Assembly (NCBI RefSeq): GCF_000763315.1 | Contig: NZ_JPST01000015.1 | Coordinates: forward strand, 1 to 64,000 | DNA length: 64,000 bases | Origin: Thermoactinomyces daqus | GTDB taxonomy: Bacteria > Bacillota > Bacilli > Thermoactinomycetales > Thermoactinomycetaceae | Reading direction: 5' to 3' | Shown: one piece after another, positions 18,687 to 30,608 of the stretch | How positions within the stretch are numbered: position 1 is the first letter of the stretch | Layout: every line of letters begins with the position of its first letter | Notes under the pieces: model-generated | What the model was told of the DNA's origin: nothing | Databases searched by the model: none | Seen by the model: only the letters and a program-made list of their open reading frames with translations | Made by a program: the position numbers and the translations under genes

Positions 18687-19085
18687 TTACCAAACGTACG
18701 CGATAACTTCGCCGCCCACTTTTTGCTGACGGGCTTCTTTATCCGTCAGAATTCCTTTGTTGGTGGACAAAATGGCGATTCCCAAACCACGAAGAACACG
18801 TGGAATTTCGTTCGCTTTTACATAAACGCGCAAACCAGGTTTGCTGATCCGTTTCAACCCGGTAATCACTTTTTCGTTGTTCGGTCCGTATTTGAGGAAA
18901 ATCCGGATGATACCCTGTTTGTTGTCTTCGATATATTCAGCATCGCGAATGAAACCTTCACGTTTCAGGATCTCAGCGATTTCCCTTTTGATACGAGATG
19001 CCGGGAACTCAACGCTCTCATGGCGAACCATGTTAGCGTTGCGAATTCTGGTCAGCATATCTGCAATCGGGTCTGTCATTACCAT
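18687..19085 (-). CDS. rpsH: 30S ribosomal protein S8
   Basis: A 132-residue primary rRNA-binding protein. [22 protein letters not shown] and the C-terminal [17 protein letters not shown] match the family closely. In E. coli S8 represses the spc operon; whether it does so here is unknown. It lies between rpsN and rplF. Confidence 0.98.
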   Translation of the reverse strand: MVMTDPIADMLTRIRNANMVRHESVEFPASRIKREIAEILKREGFIRDAEYIEDNKQGIIRIFLKYGPNNEKVITGLKRISKPGLRVYVKANEIPRVLRGLGIAILSTNKGILTDKEARQQKVGGEVIAYVW

Positions 19086-19109
19086 GCGAAACCCTCCTTC
19101 CTATCCTCA

Positions 19110-19295
19110 TTACCAACTTGCTTTTTTAACACCGGGAATCTGCCCTTTGTAGGCCAATTCACGGAAGCAGATCCGACAGAGACGAAACTTGCGTAATACG
19201 GCGTGTGGTCGTCCGCAACGTTCGCAACGGGTATAAGCACGAACTTTGAATTTCGGCTTACGTTGGGACTTCACGATCATCGACTTCTTGGCCAA
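19110..19295 (-). CDS. rpsN: 30S ribosomal protein S14, zinc type
   Basis: A 61-residue S14 of the short type Z. Two Cys pairs (CERCGRPH and CRICFREL) form the zinc site. It begins [23 protein letters not shown] zinc-free long paralogue, if present, would be elsewhere. The ribosome site is AAGGAGGGAATCACTT. Confidence 0.98.
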   Translation of the reverse strand: MAKKSMIVKSQRKPKFKVRAYTRCERCGRPHAVLRKFRLCRICFRELAYKGQIPGVKKASW

Positions 19296-19332
19296 GTGAT
19301 TCCCTCCTTTACATCGTGGTGACGTACAGTGA

Positions 19333-19875
19333 TTATTTACGGAATGGCATACCCATCAGAGTCAAAAGATCACGTGCTTCCTCGTCGGTATTGGCAGTCG
19401 TCACGATAACGACGTCCATCCCGCGAACTTTGTCAACTTTGTCATAAGAAATTTCCGGGAAGATCAATTGCTCTTTCAGACCGAGCGTGTAATTGCCGCG
19501 ACCGTCAAACGATTTCGGGGAAACACCGCGGAAATCGCGTACACGCGGAAGAGCAACATTGATCAATTTATCGAGGAAATGATACATACGCTCTCCGCGA
19601 AGTGTCACCTTTACACCGATCGGCATTCCTTCACGCAATTTGAAGCCGGCAATCGATTTTTTGGCACGTGTGACCACCGGTTTTTGCCCGGAGATGAGCG
19701 TCAGGTCTTCTACTGCACCATCCAAAGCTTTGGCATTTTGTACAGCTTCACCCACACCCATGTTAATCACGATTTTTTCAAGTCTTGGAACTTGCATTGG
19801 GGATTTGTAGTTGAACTTCTTCATTAACGCAGCGGTTACCTCATTGAGGTAATGCTCTTTCAAACGTGCTGCCAT
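19333..19875 (-). CDS. rplE: 50S ribosomal protein L5
   Basis: A 180-residue 5S rRNA-binding protein that also contacts P-site tRNA and S13. [39 protein letters not shown] and the C-terminal [19 protein letters not shown] are signatures. Its length is the Bacillota norm. ATG at 19875 follows GGGAGGGTACCTG. Confidence 0.98.
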   Translation of the reverse strand: MAARLKEHYLNEVTAALMKKFNYKSPMQVPRLEKIVINMGVGEAVQNAKALDGAVEDLTLISGQKPVVTRAKKSIAGFKLREGMPIGVKVTLRGERMYHFLDKLINVALPRVRDFRGVSPKSFDGRGNYTLGLKEQLIFPEISYDKVDKVRGMDVVIVTTANTDEEARDLLTLMGMPFRK

Positions 19876-19898
19876 CAGGTACCCTCCCTTCTCTCGCG

Positions 19899-20252
19899 TT
19901 ATTTGTCGAGGATTTCACCGGATTTTTTCGCATAACGCACTTTCTTTTTCTCGCCGTTTTTACCCTCGATGAACTTGTAGCCAACCCGGGTCGGCTCCTT
20001 CGTTTTCGGGTCTTCAATCATCAGGTTGGAAACGTGAATCGGCGCTTCCTTCTCGATGATGCCGCCCTGAGGGTTATCCTGGGTCGGACGGGAATGTTTT
20101 TTCACCAAGTTTACACCTTCGACGAGCACACGATCTTCCTTGGGAAGAACTTTAATTACACGACCGCGGGTGTAAACTTTTTTGCCGTTTTCAAAGTACG
20201 GAGCTTCTTTACCGCGCATGACGATTACCATATCGCCTTTTTTGATGTGCAT
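19899..20252 (-). CDS. rplX: 50S ribosomal protein L24
   Basis: A 117-residue KOW-domain protein that initiates large-subunit assembly. It begins [16 protein letters not shown] and has the basic C-terminal region [16 protein letters not shown]. The start at 20252 follows AAGGAGGTGCCCCGT; the longer in-frame extension has no family counterpart. Confidence 0.97.
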   Translation of the reverse strand: MHIKKGDMVIVMRGKEAPYFENGKKVYTRGRVIKVLPKEDRVLVEGVNLVKKHSRPTQDNPQGGIIEKEAPIHVSNLMIEDPKTKEPTRVGYKFIEGKNGEKKKVRYAKKSGEILDK

Positions 20253-20309
20253 ACGGGGCACCTCCTTACCTTCCAGTGTGTTGCCGCAAATCATTTTCAG
20301 AACCAAGTA

Positions 20310-20678
20310 TTAAAGAACTTCCGGTGCCAAAGAAATGATTTTCATGAAATCGCGATCACGCAATTCGCGGGCAACAGGTCCGAAGATCCGTGTACCGCGC
20401 GGGCTTTTGTCTTCCTTAATCACAACCGCAGCATTTTCATCGAAGCGAATGTAGGATCCATCCGGACGACGGGTCGGACGAACGGTACGTACAACCACGC
20501 ACTTCACTACATCCCCTTTCTTGACAACGCCACCGGGTGTAGCTTGTTTGACAGAAGCGACGATAATATCACCGATTCCAGCGGTAGATTTTTTGGATCC
20601 ACCCAATACACGGATGCACATAACTTCTTTCGCACCAGAGTTATCTGCTACACGAAGACGTGTTTGAGGTTGAATCAT
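20310..20678 (-). CDS. rplN: 50S ribosomal protein L14
   Basis: A 122-residue intersubunit-bridge protein. It starts [19 protein letters not shown] and ends [20 protein letters not shown], both signatures. The start at 20678 follows GGAAGGAGGGAAAACC. The protein matches B. subtilis L14 in length. Confidence 0.98.
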   Translation of the reverse strand: MIQPQTRLRVADNSGAKEVMCIRVLGGSKKSTAGIGDIIVASVKQATPGGVVKKGDVVKCVVVRTVRPTRRPDGSYIRFDENAAVVIKEDKSPRGTRIFGPVARELRDRDFMKIISLAPEVL

Positions 20679-20718
20679 GGTTTTCCCTCCTTCCCGCGTC
20701 ATTCACGCGTGCCATGGG

Positions 20719-20985
20719 TTAAATGATAACAGCTTTCTCTACGATTTCCACCAAACGCCAGCGCTTGTCTTTGGAAAGCGGACGCGTTTCCATGATTCTT
20801 ACGATGTCGCCTACTTTTGCTTGGTTTTCGGCGTCATGCGCTTTGAACTTTTTGGTATACTTTACGCGTTTACCGTACAGTGGATGTTTCTTGTAGGTCT
20901 CAACAGCGACAACGATTGTTTTATCCATTTTATCGCTGACCACTTTGCCGACACGTACTTTACGGCGAGTTGTACGCTCGTTCAT
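20719..20985 (-). CDS. rpsQ: 30S ribosomal protein S17
   Basis: An 88-residue OB-fold primary binding protein. [26 protein letters not shown]-type start and the C-terminal [27 protein letters not shown] are signatures. Its ATG overlaps the rpmC stop (ATGA, 20982-20985), and AAGGAGGAAACAGGG inside rpmC is its ribosome site. Confidence 0.98.
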   Translation of the reverse strand: MNERTTRRKVRVGKVVSDKMDKTIVVAVETYKKHPLYGKRVKYTKKFKAHDAENQAKVGDIVRIMETRPLSKDKRWRLVEIVEKAVII

Positions 20986-21194
20986 CCCTGTTTCCTCCTT
21001 TCGATCCCCAGTTCGCGCTCCCGCAAGATCGTTTTGCAACGAGCAATGCTTTTGCGAACCTGACGCAACCGGGCTGGATTATCCAATTGTCCAGTAGCCG
21101 ATTGGAAGCGGAGGTTAAACAGTTCTTCCTTGTACTGTGCGAGCTTTTGCTCGATCTCGGCGGTGGTCAACTCAACTAGCTCTTTTGCTTTCAT
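20982..21194 (-). CDS. rpmC: 50S ribosomal protein L29
   Basis: A 70-residue helical protein at the tunnel exit, next to the site where nascent-chain factors bind. It begins [20 protein letters not shown] and contains [26 protein letters not shown]. It overlaps both neighbours by ATGA junctions, so rplP-rpmC-rpsQ are translationally coupled. Confidence 0.98.
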   Translation of the reverse strand: MKAKELVELTTAEIEQKLAQYKEELFNLRFQSATGQLDNPARLRQVRKSIARCKTILRERELGIERRKQG

Positions 21195-21619
21195 TCGTTA
21201 CCACCCGCTTCTTCTCTTTTTACGAACTTCGTTTTGATCGGCAGCTTGTGAGCTGCAAGGCGCATCGCCTCACGTGCCGTCTCTTCTGGAACACCAGCAA
21301 GTTCGAACAAGATTTTGCCTGGTTTTACAACAGCCACCCATTTTTCGGGAGAACCTTTACCGCTACCCATCCGTACCTCGAGAGGCTTTTGAGTAATCGG
21401 GTGATCAGGGAAAATCTTGATCCATACTTTACCGCCACGTTTGATATAACGAGTCATCGCGATCCGGGCAGCCTCGATTTGACGGTTGGTGATCCATGCC
21501 GGCTCAAGCGCCTGTAAACCGTATTCACCAAATGCTACTTCCGTACCGCCTTTCGCACGGCCTGTCAGTTTGCGCGGACGATGCGGGCGACGGAATTTCA
21601 CGCGTTTAGGCATTAGCAT
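21191..21619 (-). CDS. rplP: 50S ribosomal protein L16
   Basis: A 142-residue protein near the A site and peptidyl-transferase centre. The body ([38 protein letters not shown]) is fully typical. The N-terminal loop reads [18 protein letters not shown] where B. subtilis has KYRREHRGKMRGRAKGG, so it appears one residue longer and more divergent; the DNA reading is unambiguous. The start MLMPKRVKF is the usual one. Confidence 0.97.
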   Translation of the reverse strand: MLMPKRVKFRRPHRPRKLTGRAKGGTEVAFGEYGLQALEPAWITNRQIEAARIAMTRYIKRGGKVWIKIFPDHPITQKPLEVRMGSGKGSPEKWVAVVKPGKILFELAGVPEETAREAMRLAAHKLPIKTKFVKREEAGGNE

Positions 21620-21622
21620 CGA

Positions 21623-22282
21623 TTACTCGCCTCCTTCCGCTGCTCCTTTGTTTTTGGTCGGCAAAACTTCACCGCGATAGATCCAAACTTTCACACCGAT
21701 CCGTCCATAAGTGGTGTGTGCTTCAGCAAAACCATAATCGATATCAGCACGCAATGTATGGAGTGGTACCGTACCTTCGCTGTAGCCTTCGCTGCGGGCA
21801 ATATCGGCACCGCCGAGACGACCGCTTACCATGGTGCGTACCCCTTTGGCTCCGGCGCGCAAAGAACGCCGAATCGCTTGTTTCATCGCACGGCGGAAAG
21901 CAACACGGCGTTCCAGTTGTTGTGCGATATTTTCAGCGACAAGGTAAGCATCAAGCTCCGGATTTTTGATTTCGCTGATGTTGATGTGAACTTTTTTATT
22001 GGTGAGCTTCACCAAGGCTTGGCGGAGCGCTTCGACTTCAGAACCGCCTTTCCCGATCACCATGCCGGGTTTCGCCGTATGAATGGTAATGTTGACGCGG
22101 TTTGCTGCGCGTTCGATTTCCACAGTGGAAACGGCCGCGTCTTTCAGTCGGTTTTTGATAAACTCGCGAACCTTAATATCTTCATGCAATAGATCAGCAT
22201 AGTCCTTGTCTGCGTACCATTTGGATTCCCAGTCACGGATAATTCCCACACGCAGACCAACTGGATTTACCTTTTGACCCAA
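21623..22282 (-). CDS. rpsC: 30S ribosomal protein S3
   Basis: A 219-residue head protein that, with S4 and S5, lines the mRNA entry channel. The KH domain motif is [13 protein letters not shown] near residue 80. It begins [18 protein letters not shown] and ends [24 protein letters not shown]. The length matches B. subtilis. It is separated from rplP by only three bases. Confidence 0.98.
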   Translation of the reverse strand: MGQKVNPVGLRVGIIRDWESKWYADKDYADLLHEDIKVREFIKNRLKDAAVSTVEIERAANRVNITIHTAKPGMVIGKGGSEVEALRQALVKLTNKKVHINISEIKNPELDAYLVAENIAQQLERRVAFRRAMKQAIRRSLRAGAKGVRTMVSGRLGGADIARSEGYSEGTVPLHTLRADIDYGFAEAHTTYGRIGVKVWIYRGEVLPTKNKGAAEGGE

Positions 22283-22308
22283 AGCTTCATCCCTCCTTAT
22301 TTAGTGAT

Positions 22309-22644
22309 TCACGCCTTTTCCGATACAACCACGGTAATGTGGCTGGTGCGCTTGTTAATGCGGCTGGCACGGCCCATCGCACGAGGCATATAACGCTTCA
22401 TCGTGGGACCTTCATCAACATAAGCTTTCGACACTACCAGGTTGGCAGTATCCAAGTTGTGATTGTGCTCAGCGTTTGCCACGGCAGACGTGAGTACTTT
22501 CTCAATGATCGGGGAGGCGGCACGAGGAGTGTAGCGTAAAATCGCCAATGCCTCTTCAACAGACTTGCCACGAATCAAATCGATCACCAAGCGTGCTTTG
22601 CGTGGAGCGATACGCACGTATCGTGCTACTGCTTTAGCTTCCAT
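22309..22644 (-). CDS. rplV: 50S ribosomal protein L22
   Basis: A 111-residue protein whose beta-hairpin lines the exit tunnel constriction. It starts [20 protein letters not shown]; the hairpin tip sequence is around [23 protein letters not shown] and shows no insertion or deletion of the type linked to macrolide resistance. Confidence 0.98.
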   Translation of the reverse strand: MEAKAVARYVRIAPRKARLVIDLIRGKSVEEALAILRYTPRAASPIIEKVLTSAVANAEHNHNLDTANLVVSKAYVDEGPTMKRYMPRAMGRASRINKRTSHITVVVSEKA

Positions 22645-22679
22645 AACGTAACCTCCTCTCTAAACCCGGTCCGGTCCAC

Positions 22680-22961
22680 TTACCGTCTTTTTGTTTTCTT
22701 GTCATCGCCTGCATGACCTTTAAACGTACGGGTTGGGACGAATTCTCCCAACTTGTGGCCTACCATATCCTCCGTTACATAAACCGGAACGTGCTTGCGT
22801 CCATCATGAACGGCGAATGTGTGTCCAACAAACTCCGGGAAAATGGTAGAACGACGAGACCAAGTTTTGATTACGCGTTTTTCGTTTTTCTCGTTTAATT
22901 CATCAACCTTTTTTAACAGATGTGCATCTGCAAATGGTCCCTTTTTCAAGCTGCGGCCCAT
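22680..22961 (-). CDS. rpsS: 30S ribosomal protein S19
   Basis: A 93-residue head protein that contacts S13 and A-site t[22 protein letters not shown] and [23 protein letters not shown] are signatures. Length is the family norm. It lies between rplB and rplV. Confidence 0.98.
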   Translation of the reverse strand: MGRSLKKGPFADAHLLKKVDELNEKNEKRVIKTWSRRSTIFPEFVGHTFAVHDGRKHVPVYVTEDMVGHKLGEFVPTRTFKGHAGDDKKTKRR

Positions 22962-23006
22962 CTTAGTAACCTCCCTTCGAGTGAGGCTTTTTCACAGCCT
23001 ATCTGA

Positions 23007-23837
23007 CTACTTTTTACGACGACGGATAATATATTTGTCAGATGCTTTGTTTTTCTTCCGGGTTTTGTAACCCAAGGTCGGTTTGCCCCAAGGAGTCATC
23101 GGGGACTTGCGGCCGATCGGTGCACGACCTTCCCCACCACCGTGCGGGTGATCCACAGGGTTCATCACAGAACCGCGAACGGTTGGCCGTTTACCCAGCC
23201 AACGGGAACGTCCTGCTTTACCAATCGTGATCAACTCATGATCCAAGTTGCCTACCTGACCGATCGTTGCACGGCAATCCAGGTGAACCATGCGTGTTTC
23301 GCCGGAGGTAAGGCGGATGATGGCGTATTTCCCTTCTTTACCGAGCAATTGTGCCGATGCACCTGCTGCGCGGACAAGCTGTCCACCACGGCCCGGTTTA
23401 AGTTCGATGTTGTGAATGACCGTACCTACCGGAATATTGCGAAGAGGCAACGCATTTCCCAAACGGATTTCCGCATCAGGACCGGACGAAACGGTCATGC
23501 CCACTTTCAATCCGTGAGGAGCGAGAATGTAACGTTTTTCTCCATCCACATAGTGGATTAAAGCAATATTGGCAGAACGGTTCGGATCGTATTCGATCGT
23601 AGCCACTTTTCCAGGAATGCCATCTTTATTACGTTTGAAGTCAACCAAACGATATTTGCGTTTATGTCCGCCGCCTTGGTGACGAACAGTCAGTTTCCCC
23701 TGGTTGTTGCGGCCTGCCTTTTTCTGCAGAGGTACTACCAGGGATTTTTCCGGTTTATCTGTCGTAATCTCGTCAAAGCTGGAAACAGTCATATGACGAC
23801 GAGACGGGGTCGTTGGTTTAAAGTGTTTAATTCCCAT
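23007..23837 (-). CDS. rplB: 50S ribosomal protein L2
   Basis: A 276-residue protein essential for subunit joining and peptidyl transfer. [20 protein letters not shown]-type start, the central [20 protein letters not shown] and the conserved C-terminal [14 protein letters not shown] with its functionally important His are visible. Confidence 0.98.
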   Translation of the reverse strand: MGIKHFKPTTPSRRHMTVSSFDEITTDKPEKSLVVPLQKKAGRNNQGKLTVRHQGGGHKRKYRLVDFKRNKDGIPGKVATIEYDPNRSANIALIHYVDGEKRYILAPHGLKVGMTVSSGPDAEIRLGNALPLRNIPVGTVIHNIELKPGRGGQLVRAAGASAQLLGKEGKYAIIRLTSGETRMVHLDCRATIGQVGNLDHELITIGKAGRSRWLGKRPTVRGSVMNPVDHPHGGGEGRAPIGRKSPMTPWGKPTLGYKTRKKNKASDKYIIRRRKK

Positions 23838-23867
23838 TCCTTTTCCCTCCTTCTTTTTTAGGATGGA

Positions 23868-24155
23868 TTAAACTTCAAATACCTCGATTGGTTTGCTGTC
23901 AGCGGTGAGTTTAACCACAGCTTTCTTTCTCTCAGGTCTGCGACCGCTGTACCGGCCATAACGTTTAATTTTACCGGGAACGCGCATCGTGTTCACTTTC
24001 TCCACTTTTACGCCGAAGATCTGCTCAATCGCTTTTTTCACTTCGACTTTATTGGCACGTGGATCCACTTCAAACACGTATTTACGATCCTCCATGAGTT
24101 CCGTGGATGCTTCGGTAATGACCGGACGACGGATGATATCGCGAGGGTCTTTCAT
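23868..24155 (-). CDS. rplW: 50S ribosomal protein L23
   Basis: A 95-residue tunnel-exit protein, docking site for trigger factor and signal recognition particle. [20 protein letters not shown] and the [29 protein letters not shown] loop region are typical. Its start overlaps the rplD stop by four bases. Confidence 0.98.
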   Translation of the reverse strand: MKDPRDIIRRPVITEASTELMEDRKYVFEVDPRANKVEVKKAIEQIFGVKVEKVNTMRVPGKIKRYGRYSGRRPERKKAVVKLTADSKPIEVFEV

Positions 24156-24778
24156 CGACCAAGCACCTCCTCGACGCGATTCACAGCTCCACGAGTGAGA
24201 ATCAGCTTGTCATGGTAAAGAACGTCGAGAACGTTCAATCCATCTGCCGGTATAAGTTTCACTCCCGGAATGTTGCGGGCGGAGAGAACAGCATTGTCCT
24301 CCAATTGATCGGCAACGATCAGCGCCTTGCGATCAACACCCAGGTTTTTGAGTACTTGTACCATTTCTTTGGTTTTCGGTTGATCCATTTTCAATTCATC
24401 GAGCACGACCACTTGGCTGTCCAGCACCTTAGAAGAAAGAGCGGACTTGATCGCCAAACGACGAACCTTTTTCGGTAATTTATAAGCATAGCTGCGCGGT
24501 TGCGGTCCAAATACCACACCACCGCCTACCCACAACGGGGAACGAATGCTGCCGTGACGTGCACGACCGGTTCCTTTTTGTCTCCACGGTTTCTTGCCGC
24601 CCCCACGAACAGCTGCACGATTTTTCGTTGCATGGGTACCACGGCGCAGGGATGCTTGTTGCATAACCACAGCATCATGCAATACCGCCTGATTCGGGGT
24701 AATGCCGAACACTGCATCAGACAGCACGATTTCATCCACCTGCTTGCCGCTCATGTCTAACACTGCCAGCTTAGGCAT
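24152..24778 (-). CDS. rplD: 50S ribosomal protein L4
   Basis: A 208-residue protein with an extended loop in the exit tunnel ([28 protein letters not shown]). In proteobacteria L4 also represses the S10 operon; that control is not established in Bacillota. The start at 24778 (MPKLAVLDM) follows AAAGGAGGAGCATCC. The tunnel loop shows no change of the kind linked to macrolide resistance. Confidence 0.98.
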   Translation of the reverse strand: MPKLAVLDMSGKQVDEIVLSDAVFGITPNQAVLHDAVVMQQASLRRGTHATKNRAAVRGGGKKPWRQKGTGRARHGSIRSPLWVGGGVVFGPQPRSYAYKLPKKVRRLAIKSALSSKVLDSQVVVLDELKMDQPKTKEMVQVLKNLGVDRKALIVADQLEDNAVLSARNIPGVKLIPADGLNVLDVLYHDKLILTRGAVNRVEEVLGR

Positions 24779-24807
24779 GGATGCTCCTCCTTTCTTCAAT
24801 CAATCGC

Positions 24808-25443
24808 TTACTTGCTTTTTACGGCTGATTTGATCACAACATAGCTGTTTTTCGGTCCAGGTACGGAGCCTTTGATCAAAATCAGGTTTTTGTCAGCATC
24901 AACACGAACGATTTCAAGGTTTTGTGTTGTTACACGTTCTCCGCCCATGCGTCCCGGAAGCGTTTGTCCTTTGAATACGCGGTTCGGAGCAATCGCACCC
25001 AACGAACCTGGTCCGCGATGGTAACGGGAACCGTGGCTCATCGGACCGCGAGCTTGGTTGTGACGTTTGATCGCACCTGCAAATCCTTTTCCTTTGGATG
25101 TGCCGGTGACGTCAACCAGTTCGCCAGCTGCGAAGATGTCTGCTTTGACTACCCCGCCAAGCTCATAGTCAGCCAGGTTTACGCCACGCACTTCTTTGAT
25201 GAATTTTTGTGCTTTCGCATTTGCTTTCTTCGCATGTCCAAGCTCAGGTTTGTTGGAACGATGTTCCTTCTTCTCTTCAAAACCGAGCTGGATTGCTTCG
25301 TAACCATCGGTTTGCAGTTCTTTCTTCTGCAACACCACACACGGTCCCGCTTCAACTACGGTAACTGGAACCACCACGCCATCTTCGTTGAAGATTTGGG
25401 TCATCCCAATTTTCTTTCCGAGAATCCCTTTCACTTTGTACAC
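24808..25443 (-). CDS. rplC: 50S ribosomal protein L3
   Basis: A 211-residue protein whose central extension approaches the peptidyl-transferase centre ([21 protein letters not shown]). [20 protein letters not shown] at the N-terminus is a signature. The region linked to pleuromutilin and oxazolidinone resistance looks ordinary. AGGAGGTGTACAAA precedes the start, which is GTG-adjacent ATG/GTG context MYKVKG. Confidence 0.97.
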   Translation of the reverse strand: MYKVKGILGKKIGMTQIFNEDGVVVPVTVVEAGPCVVLQKKELQTDGYEAIQLGFEEKKEHRSNKPELGHAKKANAKAQKFIKEVRGVNLADYELGGVVKADIFAAGELVDVTGTSKGKGFAGAIKRHNQARGPMSHGSRYHRGPGSLGAIAPNRVFKGQTLPGRMGGERVTTQNLEIVRVDADKNLILIKGSVPGPKNSYVVIKSAVKSK

Positions 25444-25467
25444 CTCCTACCATCGTAGAGTGAGAGA

Positions 25468-25962
<495 letters not shown>

Positions 25963-26007
25963 TTAAGTTGCGACCCTGACCAGCACTTGCAAAAGCCTAC
26001 CTGCCAT

Positions 26008-26037
26008 ATTTTACAAAATAGTTGGGCCATTTTTCAA
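26008..26037 (-). promoter_or_regulatory. Possible second promoter of the S10 operon (distal)
   Basis: TTGAAA (26032-26037) and TAAAAT (26008-26013) are spaced by 18 bases on the minus strand, just after the tuf terminator. Together with the proximal site this would give tandem promoters. The match is good but not tested. Confidence 0.5.
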
Positions 26038-26044
26038 GTCTTAA

Positions 26045-26088
26045 AACAAAAAGCTGCCAGCCCGGAAATCGGGTTGACAGCTTTTTTT
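26045..26088 (-). terminator. Terminator of tuf (str operon)
   Basis: On the minus strand AGCTGTCAACCCG pairs with CGGGCTGGCAGCT around an ATTTC loop, followed by TTTTTGTTTT. It starts 16 bases after the tuf stop and separates the str and S10 operons. Confidence 0.93.
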
Positions 26089-26103
26089 GATCGGCAGTGG
26101 CCA

Positions 26104-27291
26104 TTACTCGTTAATAACGGTAACAGCACCTGCGCCTACGGTACGTCCACCTTCGCGGATAGCGAAACGGGTACCGTCTTCGATAGCGATCGGCGCGATC
26201 AATTCTACTTCCATTTCAACGTTGTCGCCAGGCATGCACATTTCAACGCCTTCCGGCAACTTGATAACACCGGTTACGTCGGTGGTGCGGAAATAAAATT
26301 GCGGACGATAACCAGAGAAGAACGGGGTATGACGTCCACCTTCTTCTTTGGAGAGAACGTATACTTGAGCTTTAAATTTGGTGTGCGGTTTCACGCTGCC
26401 AGGTTTAGCTAATACTTGACCGCGTTGTACATCTTTACGCTCAATACCGCGGAGGAGTGCACCGATGTTGTCACCAGCTTGAGCTTGGTCGAGCAACTTA
26501 CGGAACATTTCTACCCCGGTTACAACGGTTTTGCGGGTTTCAGCGAGACCCACGATTTCAACTTCGTCACCAACTTTGATGACACCGCGTTCTACACGGC
26601 CGGTAGCAACGGTACCACGACCGGTAATGGTGAATACGTCCTCAACCGGCATGAGGAAGGTTTTGTCGGTGTCACGTTGCGGTTCCGGAATATATTCGTC
26701 AACTGCAGACATCAGTTCAATAATGCATTCAGCTTCAGGACCAGTCGGGTTTTCGAGAGCTTTCAGAGCGGATCCACGGATAACCGGGATATCATCTCCT
26801 GGGAACTCATACTCGGAGAGAAGTTCACGAACTTCCATTTCTACGAGTTCGAGCAACTCTTCGTCGTCAACCATGTCGCATTTGTTCAGGAATACAACGA
26901 TGTACGGTACGCCTACCTGACGGGAGAGCAGAATGTGCTCACGGGTTTGCGGCATTGGACCGTCAGCAGCGGATACTACGAGGATCGCTCCGTCCATTTG
27001 TGCAGCACCGGTGATCATGTTTTTCACGTAGTCAGCGTGACCCGGGCAGTCAACGTGAGCATAGTGGCGGTTGTCCGTTTCATACTCAACGTGAGCAGTG
27101 GAGATGGTGATACCGCGCTCTCTTTCTTCCGGAGCTTTGTCGATTTGGTCGTAAGCTTGTGCTTGAGCTTTACCTTGTTGAGCAAGCACGGTGGTGATTG
27201 CAGCGGTCAAAGTGGTTTTACCGTGGTCAACGTGACCGATGGTACCAATGTTAACGTGTGGTTTTGTACGTTCGAACTTGGCTTTTGCCAT
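26104..27291 (-). CDS. tuf: Elongation factor Tu
   Basis: A 395-residue GTPase that brings aminoacyl-tRNA to the ribosome. G1 is GHVDHGKTT, switch II is [12 protein letters not shown]4 is NKCD and G5 is SALKA. Domains 2 and 3 are complete. It ends the rpsL-rpsG-fusA-tuf operon. A 107-base gap before it contains a perfect seven-base stem (GAAGCGG/CCGCTTC, 27352-27371) and a possible -10 (TACAAT), consistent with an additional tuf promoter as known in B. subtilis. Confidence 0.99.
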   Translation of the reverse strand: MAKAKFERTKPHVNIGTIGHVDHGKTTLTAAITTVLAQQGKAQAQAYDQIDKAPEERERGITISTAHVEYETDNRHYAHVDCPGHADYVKNMITGAAQMDGAILVVSAADGPMPQTREHILLSRQVGVPYIVVFLNKCDMVDDEELLELVEMEVRELLSEYEFPGDDIPVIRGSALKALENPTGPEAECIIELMSAVDEYIPEPQRDTDKTFLMPVEDVFTITGRGTVATGRVERGVIKVGDEVEIVGLAETRKTVVTGVEMFRKLLDQAQAGDNIGALLRGIERKDVQRGQVLAKPGSVKPHTKFKAQVYVLSKEEGGRHTPFFSGYRPQFYFRTTDVTGVIKLPEGVEMCMPGDNVEMEVELIAPIAIEDGTRFAIREGGRTVGAGAVTVINE

Positions 27292-27398
27292 GACTGATGA
27301 TCCTCCTTATTTAGGACTAAGTAATATTGTAATAGATTTATGGAAATCCGGGAAGCGGATTAAACCGCTTCACCAGTTTCTTTAACACAAATTAGACA

Positions 27399-29474
27399 TT
27401 ACTGTCCAGTTGCTTTTTTGATGATCTCATCAGCAATGTTTTTCGGCACTTCTTCGTAGTGATCGAAGAACATTGAGAAGACACCGCGTCCTTGGGTGCG
27501 GGAGCGCAGGTTATTTACATAACCGAACATCTCAGCCAACGGAACCATCGCGCGGATGACTTGGGCACCACCGCGAGCTTCCATTCCCTCAACGCGGCCG
27601 CGACGGGAGTTGATGTCACCCATCACGTCACCCATGTATTCTTCCGGAACGGTCACTTCCACTTTCATGACCGGTTCGAGAAGAACTGGGTTACATTTGG
27701 ATTTGGCCGCTTTCAGCGCCATGGAACCAGCGATTTTAAAGGCCATTTCCGAGGAGTCCACATCGTGGTATGAACCATCGACGAGGGTAGCCCGGATATC
27801 GACCATCGGGAATCCGGCCAAGACACCGTTTTGCATAGCCTCTTCGATCCCGCTTTGAACAGCCGGGATGTATTCTTTCGGAACCACACCGCCAACGATT
27901 TTGTTGACAAATTCGAACCCGCTTCCTTCCGGCAGTGGCTCGAATTCCACCCAAACGTGACCGTATTGTCCACGACCACCGGATTGGCGAACGAATTTCC
28001 CTTCCACTTTGGCAGAACTGCGGAAGGTTTCTTTGTAAGCAACTTGCGGTGCACCAACATTCGCTTCCACCTTGAATTCCCGTTTCAGACGGTCAACGAT
28101 GATTTCAAGGTGAAGCTCACCCATACCCGCAATAATGGTTTGGGCTGTTTCTTCGTCGGTATGCGTGCGGAATGTCGGATCTTCTTCCGCCAGCTTCGCA
28201 AGTGCAACAGCCATTTTATCCTGGTCAGCCTTGGATTTCGGTTCGATGGCAATCTCGATTACCGGTTCCGGGAACTCCATCGACTCGAGCAAAATCGGGT
28301 TTTTCTCATCGCAAAGCGTTTCACCCGTCGTCGTGTCTTTCAGACCGACAGCTGCAGCGATATCACCTGCGTAAACGGTGTTGATCTCTTCACGGTGGTT
28401 CGCATGCATTTGCAGAATCCGACCGATCCGTTCGCGTTTTCCTTTAGTTGCGTTAAGCACATAGGATCCGGAGGATAAGGTACCGGAGTAAACGCGGAAG
28501 AAGGTGAGTTTACCCACATAAGGGTCGGTCATGATTTTGAATGCCAAAGCGGCAAAAGGTTCTTCGTCGCTGGAATGGCGAACCGTTTCCGTACCGTCCG
28601 GCAATGTACCTTGGATCGCCGGTACGTCAACCGGAGACGGCAGGTAGTCAATCACAGCGTCCAGCAAAGGTTGTACCCCTTTGTTTTTGTAGGAAGAACC
28701 ACAGAGAACCGGAGTGATTTTCACTTCACAGGTTCCTTTGCGAAGGGCTGCCTTGATCTCCTCGACGGTGAGCTCTTCACCTTCGAGATATTTCATCATC
28801 AGCTCTTCATCCAACTCGGCCACTGCTTCCAACAGCGCGGTCCGATACTCTTCGGCTTTTTCCTTGTATTCCTCAGGAATGTCACGAGCTTCGGAAGTGG
28901 TACCGAGATCGTCGGTGTAGATAATTGCCTTGTTGGTTACGAGGTCAATGATGCCCTCGAATGTATCTTCAGATCCGATCGGCAATTGAATCGGAACTGC
29001 GTTTGCACCAAGGCGCTCTTTCATTTGTTCTACGGCCCCATAGAAGTTCGCACCGAGAATGTCCATTTTGTTGACATAGGCGATGCGTGGAACTCCATAG
29101 CGGTCCGCTTGGCGCCAAACGGTCTCAGATTGTGGCTCAACGCCACCTTTTGCACAAAATACTCCCACGGCTCCGTCCAATACACGCAGAGAACGCTCAA
29201 CCTCTACGGTAAAATCAACGTGTCCCGGTGTATCAATGATGTTGATCCGGTGACCTTTCCATTGAGCGGTGGTAGCGGCGGACGTAATCGTAATCCCCCG
29301 CTCTTGCTCTTGTTCCATCCAGTCCATGGTTGCGGCGCCATCATGCACCTCACCAATTTTGTGCACGCGACCGGTATAGAACAAAATCCGCTCAGTCGTC
29401 GTTGTTTTACCAGCATCGATATGAGCCATAATCCCAATATTACGCGTATTTTGCAAGGAGAATTCACGTGCCAT
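27399..29474 (-). CDS. fusA: Elongation factor G
   Basis: A 691-residue five-domain GTPase that catalyses translocation and, with RRF, ribosome recycling. G1 is [15 protein letters not shown], switch [11 protein letters not shown]4 NKMD. The C-terminal domain includes [16 protein letters not shown]. It is 38 bases after rpsG. Only one fusA is in the window and its length is the family norm, so it is the housekeeping copy. Confidence 0.99.
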   Translation of the reverse strand: MAREFSLQNTRNIGIMAHIDAGKTTTTERILFYTGRVHKIGEVHDGAATMDWMEQEQERGITITSAATTAQWKGHRINIIDTPGHVDFTVEVERSLRVLDGAVGVFCAKGGVEPQSETVWRQADRYGVPRIAYVNKMDILGANFYGAVEQMKERLGANAVPIQLPIGSEDTFEGIIDLVTNKAIIYTDDLGTTSEARDIPEEYKEKAEEYRTALLEAVAELDEELMMKYLEGEELTVEEIKAALRKGTCEVKITPVLCGSSYKNKGVQPLLDAVIDYLPSPVDVPAIQGTLPDGTETVRHSSDEEPFAALAFKIMTDPYVGKLTFFRVYSGTLSSGSYVLNATKGKRERIGRILQMHANHREEINTVYAGDIAAAVGLKDTTTGETLCDEKNPILLESMEFPEPVIEIAIEPKSKADQDKMAVALAKLAEEDPTFRTHTDEETAQTIIAGMGELHLEIIVDRLKREFKVEANVGAPQVAYKETFRSSAKVEGKFVRQSGGRGQYGHVWVEFEPLPEGSGFEFVNKIVGGVVPKEYIPAVQSGIEEAMQNGVLAGFPMVDIRATLVDGSYHDVDSSEMAFKIAGSMALKAAKSKCNPVLLEPVMKVEVTVPEEYMGDVMGDINSRRGRVEGMEARGGAQVIRAMVPLAEMFGYVNNLRSRTQGRGVFSMFFDHYEEVPKNIADEIIKKATGQ

Positions 29475-29511
29475 CGGAAATTTCTCCCTTCATGTTGGAA
29501 AGAATAGTAGA

Positions 29512-29982
29512 TTACCAGCGATAATGAGCAAATGCACGGTTGGCTTCGGCCATACGATGCGTATCTTCTTTTTTCTTCACAGCTGCGCCGGTATTGTTTG
29601 CTGCATCCATAATTTCGTTTGCCAGTCGCTCTTCCATGGTTTTCTCACCACGAAGGCGTGCGTAGGAAACGAGCCAGCGGAGACCGAGGCTGGTACGGCG
29701 CTCAGGCTTCACTTCCACCGGAACCTGATAGTTGGCACCGCCCACCCGGCGCGCTTTAACCTCGAGTACCGGCATAACGTTTTTCAGCGCTTGTTCAAAC
29801 ACTTCCATCGGATCATTACCGGTGCGTTCGCGGATAATATCAAATGCGTTGTACAAAATACGTTGAGCGATTCCTTTTTTACCATCGTACATCAGGCGAT
29901 TGATGAGACGGGTAACCAATTTGCTGTTGTAAATTGGATCCGGAAGTGCATCCCGACGAGGTACTGGGCCTTTGCGTGGCAT
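29512..29982 (-). CDS. rpsG: 30S ribosomal protein S7
   Basis: A 156-residue head protein that binds the 3' major domain of 16S rRNA near the E site. [21 protein letters not shown] and the C-terminal [10 protein letters not shown] are signatures. The start at 29982 follows AAGGAGGGAGAAGC; the longer frame has no family support. Confidence 0.98.
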   Translation of the reverse strand: MPRKGPVPRRDALPDPIYNSKLVTRLINRLMYDGKKGIAQRILYNAFDIIRERTGNDPMEVFEQALKNVMPVLEVKARRVGGANYQVPVEVKPERRTSLGLRWLVSYARLRGEKTMEERLANEIMDAANNTGAAVKKKEDTHRMAEANRAFAHYRW

Positions 29983-30042
29983 GCTTCTCCCTCCTTTTCT
30001 CATTGATTATTCGATCTCAGACATCAACTCTTATGGCAATCG

Positions 30043-30456
30043 TTATTTTTTCGGACGTTTCGCGCCGTATTTGGAACGACCTTGCATCCGGTTGGCTACG
30101 CCGGCCGTATCCAATGCACCGCGGACAATGTGGTAACGAACACCAGGCAAGTCTTTAACACGGCCACCGCGAACAAGAACCACGGAGTGCTCTTGCAGAT
30201 TGTGTCCAATCCCCGGAATATAAGCCGTAACCTCCGTACCGTTGGTCAGGCGAACACGCGCATATTTACGGAGAGCGGAGTTCGGTTTTTTCGGCGTCAT
30301 CGTACCCACACGGGTGCAAACACCGCGTTTTTGCGGAGCGCTTTGCGGCACGATCTCTTTTTTCATGCTGTTAAAGGTGTATTGAAGCGCCGGAGATTTG
30401 GATTTCGTGATTTTCTTTGTGCGACCTTTGCGCACGAGCTGGTTAATTGTCGGCAT
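30043..30456 (-). CDS. rpsL: 30S ribosomal protein S12
   Basis: A 137-residue decoding-centre protein. [15 protein letters not shown] start and the loops [11 protein letters not shown] and [12 protein letters not shown] are intact, with the lysines whose change gives streptomycin resistance unaltered. The start at 30456 follows AAGGAGGTGCCTGGT. Confidence 0.98.
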   Translation of the reverse strand: MPTINQLVRKGRTKKITKSKSPALQYTFNSMKKEIVPQSAPQKRGVCTRVGTMTPKKPNSALRKYARVRLTNGTEVTAYIPGIGHNLQEHSVVLVRGGRVKDLPGVRYHIVRGALDTAGVANRMQGRSKYGAKRPKK

Positions 30457-30608
30457 ACCAGGCACCTCCTTCTACGTTTTGTTAATCAAGACCACAGATC
30501 CAGGTGTTTCATCCATGATCATAAAAAAGCTGAACGACTTAAAATTTATAGGGAGTTGACCGCACCCCGGCACCGGAGCGCGATCAACATGATATCAGTC
30601 GCTCTCGT

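Noticed and set aside
30250-30330. Streptomycin-resistance change in rpsL
   Set aside because: The [10 protein letters not shown] loop is wild type.
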